DNA from: Antarctobacter sediminis
GTDB lineage: Bacteria > Pseudomonadota > Alphaproteobacteria > Rhodobacterales > Rhodobacteraceae
DNA length: 64,000 nucleotides
Assembly (NCBI RefSeq): GCF_019218285.1
Contig: NZ_JAHUZG010000001.1
Span: forward strand, 1,116,001-1,180,000
Direction of reading: 5' to 3'
Part shown: positions 28,677-37,299 of the stretch, one piece after another
Layout of the letters: each line of letters opens with the position of its first letter
Numbering within the stretch: position 1 is the first letter of the stretch
Notes under the pieces: model-generated
Database searches by the model: none
What the model was told of the DNA's origin: nothing
The model's input: the letters and a program-made list of their open reading frames with translations, nothing else
Translations under genes and position numbers: made by a program

Positions 28677-29777
28677 TCACGCGGCCCTGTCGCGGTGCCG
28701 CTTGTACTTGCCGATCCATGCCGCGCAGAACCGCGACACGTCGTCTTCGGTTGTATCCAGGCCAAGACTCACCCTGATGGCCGAGCTTGACACGTCTTCT
28801 TCGTATCCCATCGCCTCGAGCACACGGCTCCGGCGCACCTTGCCGCTTGAACAGGCCGACCCCGCGCTGACCGCGAAGCCCGCCAGATCCATCTGCATGA
28901 CCTGCGTTTCGCCCTTCCATCCGGGGGTGGCGAAACAGGTGGTGTTCGGCAGACGCGGCGAATCTTTCCCGACAAAAATAGTCACGTCGGAGGCAGCCTC
29001 AAGAGATTCTTCTAGAATGTTTCTAAGTTTTTCCACACGGGCCCATGCGCCTGCCTCAACGTCATGCCGCGCCGCCTCGGCGGCGGCCCCGAATCCAGCG
29101 ATGCCGATGACATTTTCCGTCCCGGACCGCCGCCCCATTTCCTGCCCGCCGCCGCGCAGGATCGGCTGCGGATCGTCACGGGTGAAATTGATCAACGCAC
29201 CCACACCCTTGGGCCCACCGATCTTATGCGCGGACAGGATCATATAGGCCGGCTTGCGCCCGCCGGGATAGCGCGGCGCCACCTTGCCGGCCAACTGGGT
29301 GATGTCGCAAACCACGGCGCCCCCCTCGGGCGAGGCCACCACCTCACCGCCAAAGGTGATCCCGGTTTCGCTGTTGGCCGCCGACACCGCCAACAGGCGG
29401 CCCCGCGCCAGATTGTCCACTGTCTCGGGCACCGGTCCCGCCACAGGATGCGGGCTCGGCAAATCCACCGCGCTCCAGGCGGCGAAGCAATCGTGTTCGG
29501 TGGCCAAGGCCGCGAAATCGCCGCCGTGCCGCTCCTTCTGCGCCACGGCCAACGCCGCCGCCTCGGTGGCCGACCCGGTAAAAACAACCTGCGTCGGCAA
29601 ACAGCCCACCAATGCCGCCACCTGCGCCCGCGCCGCCTCGACCAGCCCCTTGGCCGCCCGACCCTCGGCATGAACCGACGAAGGATTGCCGACCACGTCC
29701 ATGGCCCGCAACATCGCCTCGCGCGCCTCTGCGCGCAGAGGGGTTGTCGCGTTATGATCCAGATAGACCCGGCTCAT
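28677..29777 (-). CDS. iscS: IscS/NifS-type cysteine desulfurase
   Basis: A 366-residue class I PLP desulfurase: YLDHNATTPL at the start, SAHKIGGPKGVGAL with the PLP lysine, SAGSACSSGK with the catalytic cysteine. It follows iscR and precedes sufB. The stretch 29005-29035 uses codons rare in this genome (CTT AGA ... ATT CTA ... TCT CTT) and contains an IscR-type palindrome, suggesting a regulatory signal written inside the gene. Confidence 0.92.
   Translation of the reverse strand: MSRVYLDHNATTPLRAEAREAMLRAMDVVGNPSSVHAEGRAAKGLVEAARAQVAALVGCLPTQVVFTGSATEAAALAVAQKERHGGDFAALATEHDCFAAWSAVDLPSPHPVAGPVPETVDNLARGRLLAVSAANSETGITFGGEVVASPEGGAVVCDITQLAGKVAPRYPGGRKPAYMILSAHKIGGPKGVGALINFTRDDPQPILRGGGQEMGRRSGTENVIGIAGFGAAAEAARHDVEAGAWARVEKLRNILEESLEAASDVTIFVGKDSPRLPNTTCFATPGWKGETQVMQMDLAGFAVSAGSACSSGKVRRSRVLEAMGYEEDVSSSAIRVSLGLDTTEDDVSRFCAAWIGKYKRHRDRAA
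29011..29027. promoter_or_regulatory. IscR-type palindrome inside iscS (TCTAGAA-TGT-TTCTAAG)
   Basis: Same core and three-base spacing as the palindrome before iscR (30429-30445), with two arm mismatches. It lies about 350 bases upstream of sufB in an AT-rich patch with rare codons. It may control an internal or antisense promoter. Confidence 0.45.
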
Positions 29778-29791
29778 TCCTCCGCTCCCGG

Positions 29792-29856
29792 CTTCTTCTG
29801 TCCGAAAATATCCCGGGGGGAATGCGCGCCAGCGCAGGGGGGCAGAGCCCCCCCCC
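29792..29856 (-). repeat. Intergenic repeat copy a (hairpin + CCGGGATATT + AAGAAG)
   Basis: Read leftward: GGGGGGCTCTGCCCCCC, a 16-base spacer, CCCCCCGGGATATTTT, then CAGAAGAAG. It fills the 99-base space between iscR (3' end) and iscS (start). One of six copies. Confidence 0.7.
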
Positions 29857-29876
29857 GCATGCCGCCAGACCGGCGA

Positions 29877-30341
29877 TCAGCGTTCATCGTCAACCACGGC
29901 AAAGATCGACGGCACCGCCGGGCAAGGCGCCAGCGTGTTCTCGATCACATCCGACAACCGCGCCTGATGCAGAAAGACATAGACATGCGCCGACAGGCTC
30001 TGCCACAGGCGGTTGGTCAGCGATTGCGCCCGACTGCCCGACAGCGCGCCCGAGGCCCCGGCCCCCTTGTGCATCGCATCCACCGTCTCGTCGACGGCGG
30101 CCAGAACTTCGACCACGCGAATCTCGGTCGCCGGGCGCGCAAGGCGATACCCCCCGCCCGGACCGCGCACCGACTCCACCAGACCGGCCCGGCGCAGCTT
30201 CACGAACAGCTGTTCAAGATACGGCAGCGACACATCCTGCCGCCGCGAGATATCCCCCAGCGTCACCAGGTCGCCGTCGGGTTGCAACGCAATATCTGCC
30301 AGCGCCACCATTGCATAGCGCCCCTTGGTGCTCAGTTTCAC
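29877..30341 (-). CDS. iscR: Rrf2-family regulator IscR with a single cysteine
   Basis: A 154-residue Rrf2 regulator. The DNA-binding part reads MKLSTKGRYAMVALADIALQ and RGPGGGYRLARPATEIRV. The three clustered cysteines of E. coli IscR are missing; the only cysteine is C140 (TLAPCPAV). Rhodobacter IscR is known to be of this atypical type and to repress iron-sulfur genes. A perfect palindrome lies 88 bases upstream. It is the first gene of the isc-suf operon. Confidence 0.93.
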   Translation of the reverse strand: MKLSTKGRYAMVALADIALQPDGDLVTLGDISRRQDVSLPYLEQLFVKLRRAGLVESVRGPGGGYRLARPATEIRVVEVLAAVDETVDAMHKGAGASGALSGSRAQSLTNRLWQSLSAHVYVFLHQARLSDVIENTLAPCPAVPSIFAVVDDER

Positions 30342-30428
30342 GGCTATCTCGCCCCCACGTGCCGTGGCAATTGACCTTGACCGCCCAATTGCCTATCTGC
30401 TTCGCAGCCCGGATCACGCCCGCGCTGG

Positions 30429-30445
30429 TTTAGAAGCTTTCTAAA
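30429..30445. promoter_or_regulatory. IscR-type palindrome upstream of iscR
   Basis: TTTAGAA-GCT-TTCTAAA, perfect 7-base arms, in the divergent region between iscR and the hydrolase at 30529. Position and symmetry fit the iron-responsive motif reported for Rhodobacterales IscR; the exact published consensus was not checked. Confidence 0.6.
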
Positions 30446-30528
30446 GTAGCCGCGTGTTTTGGTCAAGAATATCAGGCAGGCCGTGATTCACCCCGGCCAA
30501 AGCCATTGTGAAGGAGCAACTCCGCCCC

Positions 30529-31182
30529 ATGCCCGAGGTCATCTTTCCCGGACCCGAAGGCCGCCTCGAAGGCCGCTACCACCCGCAGAAGGACCGCGAT
30601 GCGCCGATTGCCATCGTGCTCCATCCGCATCCGCAATTCGGCGGGACCATGAACAACAAGGTGGTCTACAACCTTCATTACGCCTTTTACAACATGGGCT
30701 TCACCGTGCTGCGCTTCAACTTCCGCGGCGTCGGACGCAGCCAGGGCGAATATGATCAAGGCGTGGGCGAATTGTCCGACGCCGCCTCGGCGCTGGATTA
30801 TCTCCAGTCGATGAACCAGAACTCCAAGCATTGCTGGGTGGCCGGGTTCTCTTTCGGGGCATGGATCGGCATGCAGCTGCTGATGCGCCGCCCGGAAATC
30901 ACCGGCTTTGTCTCGGTCTCGCCCCCGGCGAACATGTATGACTTCAGCTTCCTTGCGCCCTGCCCGTCCTCGGGTCTGATCATCAACGGCAGCAATGACC
31001 GCGTGGCTCCGCCCGCGGACACGCGCTCGCTTGTGTCCAAACTGCACGAGCAGAAGGGCATCCAGATCACCCATGAAGAGGTCGATGGTTCCGGCCACTT
31101 CTTCGAAGAGCCGCATATGGACACGCTGATCGACTCGGTCACCGGCTACGTCAAGCGGCGCCTGACCGAGAACACTCGCTAA
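30529..31182 (+). CDS. Alpha/beta hydrolase
   Basis: A 217-residue alpha/beta hydrolase. The nucleophile elbow is GFSFGAW with S108, the acid is likely in INGSNDRVAPP, and the histidine is in VDGSGHFFEE. The early HPHPQFGGTMNNKVV is typical of the COG2945-type small hydrolases. ATG 30529 was preferred to GTG 30508, which overlaps the GAAGGAG site. It pairs with the small gene that follows (12 bases). Substrate unknown; no signal peptide. Confidence 0.85.
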   Translation: MPEVIFPGPEGRLEGRYHPQKDRDAPIAIVLHPHPQFGGTMNNKVVYNLHYAFYNMGFTVLRFNFRGVGRSQGEYDQGVGELSDAASALDYLQSMNQNSKHCWVAGFSFGAWIGMQLLMRRPEITGFVSVSPPANMYDFSFLAPCPSSGLIINGSNDRVAPPADTRSLVSKLHEQKGIQITHEEVDGSGHFFEEPHMDTLIDSVTGYVKRRLTENTR

Positions 31183-31194
31183 GCAGAGGCCCCC

Positions 31195-31476
31195 ATGTCC
31201 GTCGTTGATGATCTGGCCGACAAGCTCGCCCGCGATACGATCAAGGCGATGGACGCCTTGGGGGATGAAAACCTTCCCGAGCAGGTGGCCAAGGTTCTGG
31301 GGGCGTCTTCGCCCTCGTCCGAAGAAATCTTTCGCGCCGCCGTCCGCATCCGCCTTGCCGAAAGGCGGGCGCGGAACTTCCTGAACGATCACGTCAAGCG
31401 CGCGCTCGAAGCAAGGAAACGCGGTGAAACAGCGCCCAAGGCGCTGGCGCCGGGGTCGGACAACGAAGATCTCTGA
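31195..31476 (+). CDS. Small helical protein (DUF6280-like)
   Basis: A 93-residue acidic, helical, soluble protein: DDLADKLARDTIKAMDALGD and FRAAVRIRLAERRARNFLND. It resembles proteins I recall as DUF6280, limited to Rhodobacteraceae; needs checking. Co-transcribed with the hydrolase before it. Function unknown. Confidence 0.7.
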   Translation: MSVVDDLADKLARDTIKAMDALGDENLPEQVAKVLGASSPSSEEIFRAAVRIRLAERRARNFLNDHVKRALEARKRGETAPKALAPGSDNEDL

Positions 31477-31529
31477 CTTTCTTTTCCACACAATATCAAG
31501 AAATTACCTCACGAAACTGATGTAAGACG

Positions 31530-31958
31530 TCAGCTTGGGGTAATATCCCAACGGCTGCCCAGGTCGGCAAGGCCCGCGCGGATCAACTCTGCCAGAACAT
31601 CCAGATCGACCTTGGCAATCGCGCCAAGGTAAAGGCACGACTTGCCCAGACGATGCGGCCCCAACCGCCCGAGGATCTCGGCGAAATCGGCGTATCCCGG
31701 CATGATGTAGACAACCATATTGGCCTTGCGCGGAGCAAAACCGGTGGCAAGGCTCTGCCCGGAATGGCCGCTGGCATAGGTATAGGCATAGCGTCCATAG
31801 CCCACGATGGACGTCCCCCACAGCACCGGTTCCCATCCCGTCACCTGCCGGAACAACCGATCCAGTTGCACCGCGTCTTCCCGTCGTCGCACCGGGTCCA
31901 CCGTTTTCAGAAGTTCTGCCACCGGGACATCCGAGGGCACGGTCATGCGATCCGCCAA
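31530..31958 (-). CDS. DUF1801 (YdhG-like) protein
   Basis: A 142-residue protein with the DUF1801 features WEPVLWGTSIVGYGRYAYTY, KANMVVYIMPGY and GKSCLYLGAIAKVDLDVLAE. Small soluble fold of unknown role. It converges with the gene at 31195 and diverges from that at 32054. Confidence 0.85.
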   Translation of the reverse strand: MADRMTVPSDVPVAELLKTVDPVRRREDAVQLDRLFRQVTGWEPVLWGTSIVGYGRYAYTYASGHSGQSLATGFAPRKANMVVYIMPGYADFAEILGRLGPHRLGKSCLYLGAIAKVDLDVLAELIRAGLADLGSRWDITPS

Positions 31959-32017
31959 GGGTCTGCCTCCTGTTTCAGCCGTTCATTCGTATAGGAACAC
32001 GGATTGGCGCTTTCAGC

Positions 32018-32035
32018 TTTGTGAAAGTTTTGTGA
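32018..32035. repeat. Tandem heptamer TTTGTGA, 11 bases apart, in a promoter region
   Basis: TTTGTGA at 32018-32024 and again at 32029-32035, one helical turn apart, about 20-35 bases upstream of the secreted HELVH protein. Possible activator site, or chance. Confidence 0.25.
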
Positions 32036-32053
32036 CACTAGACTATAGTTTAC

Positions 32054-32545
32054 ATGACCAACCGCCACTCACACCCTTTTCTTATTGCCGCCCTGCTGAT
32101 TGCAGGGCCCGCCGCCGCGATCGAGGTTTCAGATCACATGACTCCCTGCGCCGTGGCGCAGGCGCTTGGGGCCGAACTGACATTGCTCAGCGGCTATGCC
32201 CCGCCCGCCACCTGTCCACGCATCACGCGCAGCCTGCCCGCTGCCGGAACCAACCCGGAGGCGCAGCTTGGCGAATACCTGCCGGACAGCGGCACCATCG
32301 CTTTGGCCGCGGATCTGGACCTGACGACCGCATGGGGGCAAAGCGTGCTGTTGCATGAACTGGTTCACTTGGCCCAGCATCGCGACAATGGCCTGCCCGA
32401 CTGCCGCGCCGCCATGGAGTACGAGGCATATGCCGCGCAGGCCGCCTATCTGCGCCGCAACGGGCACGAACGGGACGCTGTGATGCTGTATGTCTTTGGT
32501 GCTTTGGTTTCGACCTGCGGCAACCCTGAACCCTGGATGGACTGA
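32054..32545 (+). CDS. Secreted zincin-like protein with HELVH motif
   Basis: A 163-residue exported protein: signal peptide FLIAALLIAGPAAA, then a short domain with the zinc-protease motif H101-E-L-V-H105 and glutamates at 122 and 124 in AMEYEAYAAQAAYL that could be the third ligand. Four cysteines in the mature part suggest disulfides. It resembles proteins I recall as DUF6647. A gluzincin-type minimal metallopeptidase is likely; the substrate is unknown. Confidence 0.7.
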   Translation: MTNRHSHPFLIAALLIAGPAAAIEVSDHMTPCAVAQALGAELTLLSGYAPPATCPRITRSLPAAGTNPEAQLGEYLPDSGTIALAADLDLTTAWGQSVLLHELVHLAQHRDNGLPDCRAAMEYEAYAAQAAYLRRNGHERDAVMLYVFGALVSTCGNPEPWMD

Positions 32546-32561
32546 CCACGGGCCGGCAGGC

Positions 32562-33956
32562 TCAGAAATGAATCGCGCGGCCCCATGCGTCCAGAACGCT
32601 TTCGTGCATCATCTCGCTGAGGGTCGGATGCGGGAAAACCGTCTGCATCAGGTCCTCTTCGGTGGTTTCCAACTGGCGGCCCACCACGTAGCCCTGGATC
32701 AGCTCTGTCACCTCGGCCCCGACCATATGCGCGCCCAACAGGGCACCGGTTTGCGCGTCAAAGATGGTTTTCACCATGCCCTCGGGTTCGCCCAAGGCGA
32801 TGGCCTTGCCGTTGCCGATGAAGGGAAAACGCCCAACGCGGATATTGTGCCCTGCCGCTATGGCCTCTGCCTCGGTCAGCCCGACGCTGGCGATCTGTGG
32901 CTGGCAATAGGTGCAACCGGCGATGCTGTCGGGGTCGACCGCATGCGGCTGACCGCCCGCGATCAATTCGGCCACCATGACACCTTCGTGGCTGGCCTTG
33001 TGCGCAAGCCATGGCGCACCGGCAAGATCGCCAATGGCAAAGACGCCGGGAACCCCGGTGCGGCACATCGGGTCCGTCACCACATGGGTCCGCTCGACGC
33101 GAACGCCCAGTTCCTCCAATCCCAGATCTTCGACATTTCCAACAATACCCACAGCGGAAACCACCGTATCCACGGATATTTTTGACTTTTCCCCATTTTT
33201 ATCCACATGCGCCACAACCTCGTCGGCGCCCCGGTCCAACTGCGTGACCATAGCACCTTCGAGGATCGTCATCCCCTGCTTGACGAACTGCTTCCTGGCA
33301 AATGCCGCGATCTCGGCATCTTCGACCGGCAGAATACGGTCCATCACCTCGATCACCGTGACATCGGCGCCCAGCGTGTTGTAAAAGCTGGCAAATTCGA
33401 TACCGATGGCACCAGACCCGATCACCAGCAGCTTTTTCGGCATATGCGGCGGCACCAGCGCGTGCTTGTATGTCCAGACCCGCTTGCCGTCTGCCTCAAG
33501 GCCCGGCAGTTCGCGCGCCCGCGCGCCGGTGGCCAGTACGATGTTGGCCGCCTCCAACACCTGTTCGCCCTTGTCGGTCGTGACAAGCACCCGCCCCGGA
33601 CCATCCAGCCGCGCGCGGCCCATGATCGCCGTGACCTTGTTCTTTTTCAGCAGATGGCCCACGCCCGAATTCAGCTGTTTGGCCACCCCGCGCGACCGTT
33701 TGACAACTGCGTCAAGGTCATAGCCCAACCCCTCGGCCCTGAGCCCGAAATCACCCGCGCGCTGCATCAGGTGGAACACCTCGGCGGAACGCAACATCGC
33801 CTTGGTCGGGATACAGCCCCAGTTCAGGCAGATGCCGCCCATGTGCTCACGCTCGACCACGGCCACTTTCAGGCCCAGTTGCGCGCCGCGGATCGCCGCC
33901 ACATACCCACCGGGCCCGGCGCCGATCACCACCATGTCAAAGCGTTGCGCGGTCAT
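32562..33956 (-). CDS. lpdA: Dihydrolipoyl dehydrogenase
   Basis: A 464-residue FAD disulfide oxidoreductase (E3 of 2-oxoacid dehydrogenase complexes). FAD loop VVIGAGPGGYVAAIRG, redox cysteines in GGICLNWGCIPTKAM, NAD loop LVIGSGAIGIEFASFY, FAIGDLAGAPWLAHKA, and the C-terminal HPTLSEMMHE with the catalytic histidine. No dehydrogenase E1/E2 genes are adjacent. The segment 33165-33215 is AT-rich with rare ATA and TCA codons and includes a perfect TTATCCACA. Confidence 0.94.
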   Translation of the reverse strand: MTAQRFDMVVIGAGPGGYVAAIRGAQLGLKVAVVEREHMGGICLNWGCIPTKAMLRSAEVFHLMQRAGDFGLRAEGLGYDLDAVVKRSRGVAKQLNSGVGHLLKKNKVTAIMGRARLDGPGRVLVTTDKGEQVLEAANIVLATGARARELPGLEADGKRVWTYKHALVPPHMPKKLLVIGSGAIGIEFASFYNTLGADVTVIEVMDRILPVEDAEIAAFARKQFVKQGMTILEGAMVTQLDRGADEVVAHVDKNGEKSKISVDTVVSAVGIVGNVEDLGLEELGVRVERTHVVTDPMCRTGVPGVFAIGDLAGAPWLAHKASHEGVMVAELIAGGQPHAVDPDSIAGCTYCQPQIASVGLTEAEAIAAGHNIRVGRFPFIGNGKAIALGEPEGMVKTIFDAQTGALLGAHMVGAEVTELIQGYVVGRQLETTEEDLMQTVFPHPTLSEMMHESVLDAWGRAIHF

Positions 33957-34035
33957 GCCGTTCCTCCCTGCACTTGCCTTGCAGGGAGGCTAGCCCGTCG
34001 CCGCACCCGGGGCAATCACCCCGCGCAGCCCGCTG

Positions 34036-34617
34036 TCATGCAGCCAGACGTTGCTGCAATTCCCGCAGCGTCGCACCATAACCGCCGGCATCCAGAAAGC
34101 CCTGCTCGGGCTCGGTGGTATTGCGCGCCATCACGGCATTGCGATGCGGGAACCGTCCGAACATGCGGATCACCTCGCGGTGCGCGCGGGCATGCAGCAG
34201 GTTGCCTTCGGCCTCGGGCATCCGCTCCTTGATCAGGCGCACACATCGGTCCTGATCGCAGAGATTCTCGGAATGCGACAGCGGCAGGTAAAAGAACTGC
34301 CGCGCGGGCACGTCAATCTTCATGTCCCAGCCACGGTGGATCGCCTGTTTGGCCGCGGCCCGGGCGATTTCGTCCGCAGCATAGGCGCGTGCGTCCTCGC
34401 GGTACATGTTGCGCGGGAACTGGTCTGCCAGAATGATATAGGCCAACGCACCCGAAGGATAGGTCAGCCACAGACCATAACGGCCCTGCATCAGCCCCTC
34501 CAGCGCGGGACCAAAACGCTGTGCGATCTCCGCGTCCAGCGCATCGTCCTTGGCGTACCAGCCCTTGGGGCCCACCTCGTCCAGCCAAAAGGCCAGTATG
34601 TCGTCGGGCGTGCTCAT
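34036..34617 (-). CDS. DUF924 family protein
   Basis: A 193-residue soluble protein with the DUF924 hallmarks ILAFWLDEVGPKGWYAKDDA, ILADQFPRNMYRED, PARQFFYLPLSHSENLCDQD and FGRFPHRNAVMAR. Structures of the family are TPR-like; the function is not established. ATG 34617 has GAGGAGA upstream. Confidence 0.9.
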   Translation of the reverse strand: MSTPDDILAFWLDEVGPKGWYAKDDALDAEIAQRFGPALEGLMQGRYGLWLTYPSGALAYIILADQFPRNMYREDARAYAADEIARAAAKQAIHRGWDMKIDVPARQFFYLPLSHSENLCDQDRCVRLIKERMPEAEGNLLHARAHREVIRMFGRFPHRNAVMARNTTEPEQGFLDAGGYGATLRELQQRLAA

Positions 34618-34697
34618 CTTGCTCTCCTCTGTCACCCGTTGATCACTCCACCGCGAAATATTATTGCGCGAAGCCTTGCCGGTCCCAAATCACGAAT

Positions 34698-34716
34698 TCT
34701 GACAGGTTCTGACAGC
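34698..34716. repeat. Tandem TTCTGACAG repeat upstream of the DUF924 gene
   Basis: TTCTGACAG at 34698-34706 and 34708-34716, period 10, in the 105-base spacer between the MFS gene (ends 34723) and the DUF924 gene (starts 34617). Confidence 0.3.
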
Positions 34717-34722
34717 AAGTCC

Positions 34723-35985
34723 TCACTGAGAGGTCTCCTCCCCCTCTTCGTCCTGGTGGTCGATGAAGTATTCCTGCGCCACTTCGACGGCGACCGGGGT
34801 CGCCGACGGCATGACCGGGGCATAGGCCCCCGTGTCACTGACAGAGGGCGCAGCCCGCTGCGTCATTCGGTACAGCGCGTAAAGCGCCATCAAGGCAAGC
34901 AGCGTGAAGATCAGCATAAAGAAGCCCTGCGGCCCGGCGGCTTCCATCACCCAGCCGATGATCAGCGGACCGGCAATCGCGCCCAGCCCGTTGACAAACA
35001 GAAGCCCCGCCGAGGCGCTGGCCATATCTTCGGGTTCAAGAAAGTCGTTCGTATAGGCAATCAGCAAGGAATACAGAGGGTTGGAGCATCCACCGATGAC
35101 AAAGGCCGCCCCCATCAAAACGGTGAAAGTGCCACCCGACACGGTGGCCAGCGTCGCCGCAGCGGCCCCCGCCGCCGCCACGACCATAATCAGCTTGCGC
35201 CGATCCATCCGGTCCGACAGCCAACCCAGCGGATATTGCAGCACCAAAGCGCCGACATAGAAAGAGGCCACAAAGATCGAGATCTGTCCAAGGGTCAGGC
35301 CGACCTCGGTGCCATAGACCGCCGCCATGCCGAATTGCGCCGCAAAGACCCCCCCCAGAAGGAACATGCCCACCATGCCCAGCGGAGACACGCCATAGAG
35401 CTCACGAAGGGTCATCGGCTTGGAGGACTCGAAGGCCGGTGTCGGTGAAATCGACAGCAAAATAGGCGCAAACGATATGGAAACGAGCACCGAAGGAATG
35501 ACGAACAAAAGGAACCCGGATACATCGGGCACCACCAGCAGCGCCTGGCTGGCGATGATGCCCAGCATCTGAACGATCATATAGGCCGAAAGCGTCTGGC
35601 CGCGCGTTTCGTTGTCAGCGGCATTGTTCAGCCAGCTTTCGGCGGTCACGTAGACGCCGCAAAAACAGAAACCCAGCACCAGCCGCCCCACGGTCCAGGC
35701 AATCGGGTCCTGCACCGCCGGGAACAGGATCAGCACCGCCGAGACAAAAGACCCCAGCGCCGCAAAAACCCGCACGTGCCCGACCCGCCGGATCATGCCC
35801 GGAACGGTGCGCGACGCCAGCAGGAACCCGGCGAAATACCCCGCCATGACGATCGACATGGTGCCCGCGGAAAACCCCGCCGCCGCACCGCGCACGCCCA
35901 GCAAAGAGCCCTGAAGCCCGTTGCCGATCATCAGGAGCAACATGCCGAGCAATAGCGCCCAGGAGTTTTTCAGCACATAGAGCAA
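34723..35985 (-). CDS. MFS transporter
   Basis: A 420-residue major-facilitator protein with twelve hydrophobic segments. Motif A-like loop LSDRMDRRKLIMV lies between helices in the second half, and VGRLVLGFCFCGVYVTAESW in the first half is typical of the sugar/YcaD-like branch. The start is TTG at 35985, supported by AAAGGA seven bases upstream. The acidic C-terminal tail (HQDEEGEETSQ) is unusual. Substrate unknown. Confidence 0.85.
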   Translation of the reverse strand: MLYVLKNSWALLLGMLLLMIGNGLQGSLLGVRGAAAGFSAGTMSIVMAGYFAGFLLASRTVPGMIRRVGHVRVFAALGSFVSAVLILFPAVQDPIAWTVGRLVLGFCFCGVYVTAESWLNNAADNETRGQTLSAYMIVQMLGIIASQALLVVPDVSGFLLFVIPSVLVSISFAPILLSISPTPAFESSKPMTLRELYGVSPLGMVGMFLLGGVFAAQFGMAAVYGTEVGLTLGQISIFVASFYVGALVLQYPLGWLSDRMDRRKLIMVVAAAGAAAATLATVSGGTFTVLMGAAFVIGGCSNPLYSLLIAYTNDFLEPEDMASASAGLLFVNGLGAIAGPLIIGWVMEAAGPQGFFMLIFTLLALMALYALYRMTQRAAPSVSDTGAYAPVMPSATPVAVEVAQEYFIDHQDEEGEETSQ

Positions 35986-36151
35986 TGGTCTGTCCTTTCG
36001 CGTTTCCAGACTGACGGCAGCGCGCAGCCGCAGGATGGCCGTTGGCGACGCCCTGCACGATTCTGTGTCGCTGTGAAAGCATCCCGGGCGTGGAAAAGCG
36101 AATTGCCGCGCGTTTTTTGCCGCGACGCCGGGGATTTCGGCAGCCGGGCAT

Positions 36152-36212
36152 GGGGGCTCTGCCCCCGTCTCGCGCCGGGAGACTCCCCCGGAGTATTTCC
36201 GCCAAGAAGAAG
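36152..36212 (+). repeat. Intergenic repeat copy b
   Basis: GGGGGCTCTGCCCCC at 36152-36166, CCCCCGGAGTATTT at 36185-36198, AAGAAGAAG at 36204-36212. It lies between queA (3' end, opposite strand) and the MFS gene start. Confidence 0.75.
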
Positions 36213-36226
36213 CCCGGACCCCGCGT

Positions 36227-37282
36227 TCAGCGGGCGGGCGGGATCAGCAGGGAGGCGTCGCCATAGGAGAAGAAACGATAGTTTTCGGCGATGGCATGGG
36301 CGTAGATCTTGCGGATCCGCTCGGGCCCCATCAGGGCCGAGACCAGCATCATCAGCGTCGATTTGGGCAGGTGAAAATTGGTCATCAGAGCATCGGCCAC
36401 GTGGAAGGTGAACCCGGGATAGATGAAAATATCGGTCACGCCCCTGAACGGGGCGATGGCACCGCCGCGCGCGGCGGTTTCGATCAGGCGCAGCGCAGTG
36501 GTGCCCACCGGGATGACGCGGCCGCCCTCGGCCCGGGTGGCGGCGATTTCTTCTGCGGCCTGTTCCGAAACCTCGCCCCATTCGCCGTGCATTTTGTGGG
36601 TGGTCACGTCCTCGACCTTGACGGGCAGGAAGGTTCCCGCGCCCACATGCAGCGTGACATGGGTGAAGGCGACGCCGCGCGCCCGCAGGGCGGCCAGCAG
36701 GGCGTCATCGAAATGCAGCGAGGCCGTAGGAGCCGCGACCGCGCCCGAATTCCGCGCCCAGACGGTTTGGTAATCTTCGCGGTCGCGGTCGTCCGCAGGC
36801 CGTTTGGCGGCGATATAGGGCGGCAGAGGCATGGCACCCGCAGCGTTGAGCGCGGCGTCGAAATCCGCGCCCTGAAGGTTGAAGCGCAACTGGCCCTGCC
36901 CTTCACTGCGCGATTGAAGAGTGGCGCTCAGGCCATTGGAAAAGATGATTTCTTCGCCGTCGCGCACCTTTTTCAGCGGTTTGATCAGCGCCGTCCATGT
37001 GCCATCGGCCGCAGGTTCCAGCAGGGTGACTTCGATCCGCGCCTCTGTTTGGCCGGCTTCGGAGGATCGGCGCCGCAGGCCTTGCAACCGGGCCGGGATC
37101 ACCCGCGTGTCGTTCAGCACCAGGCGGTCGCCCGGGCGCAGCCAGTCCGGCAGGTCGATGACAGTTGCATCGGTGATCAGATCACCTTCGGCCACCAGCA
37201 GCCGCGCCGAAGACCGTGGGCGTGCGGGCCGGGTGGCGATCAGACCTTCGGGCAGATCGAAATCGAAATCGCTGAGCTTCAT
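36227..37282 (-). CDS. queA: tRNA preQ1(34) S-adenosylmethionine ribosyltransferase-isomerase
   Basis: A 351-residue enzyme making epoxyqueuosine in tRNA wobble positions. Signatures: [63 protein letters not shown] and [17 protein letters not shown]. It starts 17 bases after the AsmA-like gene on the same strand. Confidence 0.96.
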   Translation of the reverse strand: MKLSDFDFDLPEGLIATRPARPRSSARLLVAEGDLITDATVIDLPDWLRPGDRLVLNDTRVIPARLQGLRRRSSEAGQTEARIEVTLLEPAADGTWTALIKPLKKVRDGEEIIFSNGLSATLQSRSEGQGQLRFNLQGADFDAALNAAGAMPLPPYIAAKRPADDRDREDYQTVWARNSGAVAAPTASLHFDDALLAALRARGVAFTHVTLHVGAGTFLPVKVEDVTTHKMHGEWGEVSEQAAEEIAATRAEGGRVIPVGTTALRLIETAARGGAIAPFRGVTDIFIYPGFTFHVADALMTNFHLPKSTLMMLVSALMGPERIRKIYAHAIAENYRFFSYGDASLLIPPAR

Positions 37283-37299
37283 GGGTCAACCCGTTGGAA

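Noticed and set aside
33199-33207. Perfect TTATCCACA as a replication origin
   Set aside because: Only one perfect box, inside a conserved gene, no dnaA/dnaN/parAB or AT-rich unwinding region nearby; such a 9-mer can occur by chance.
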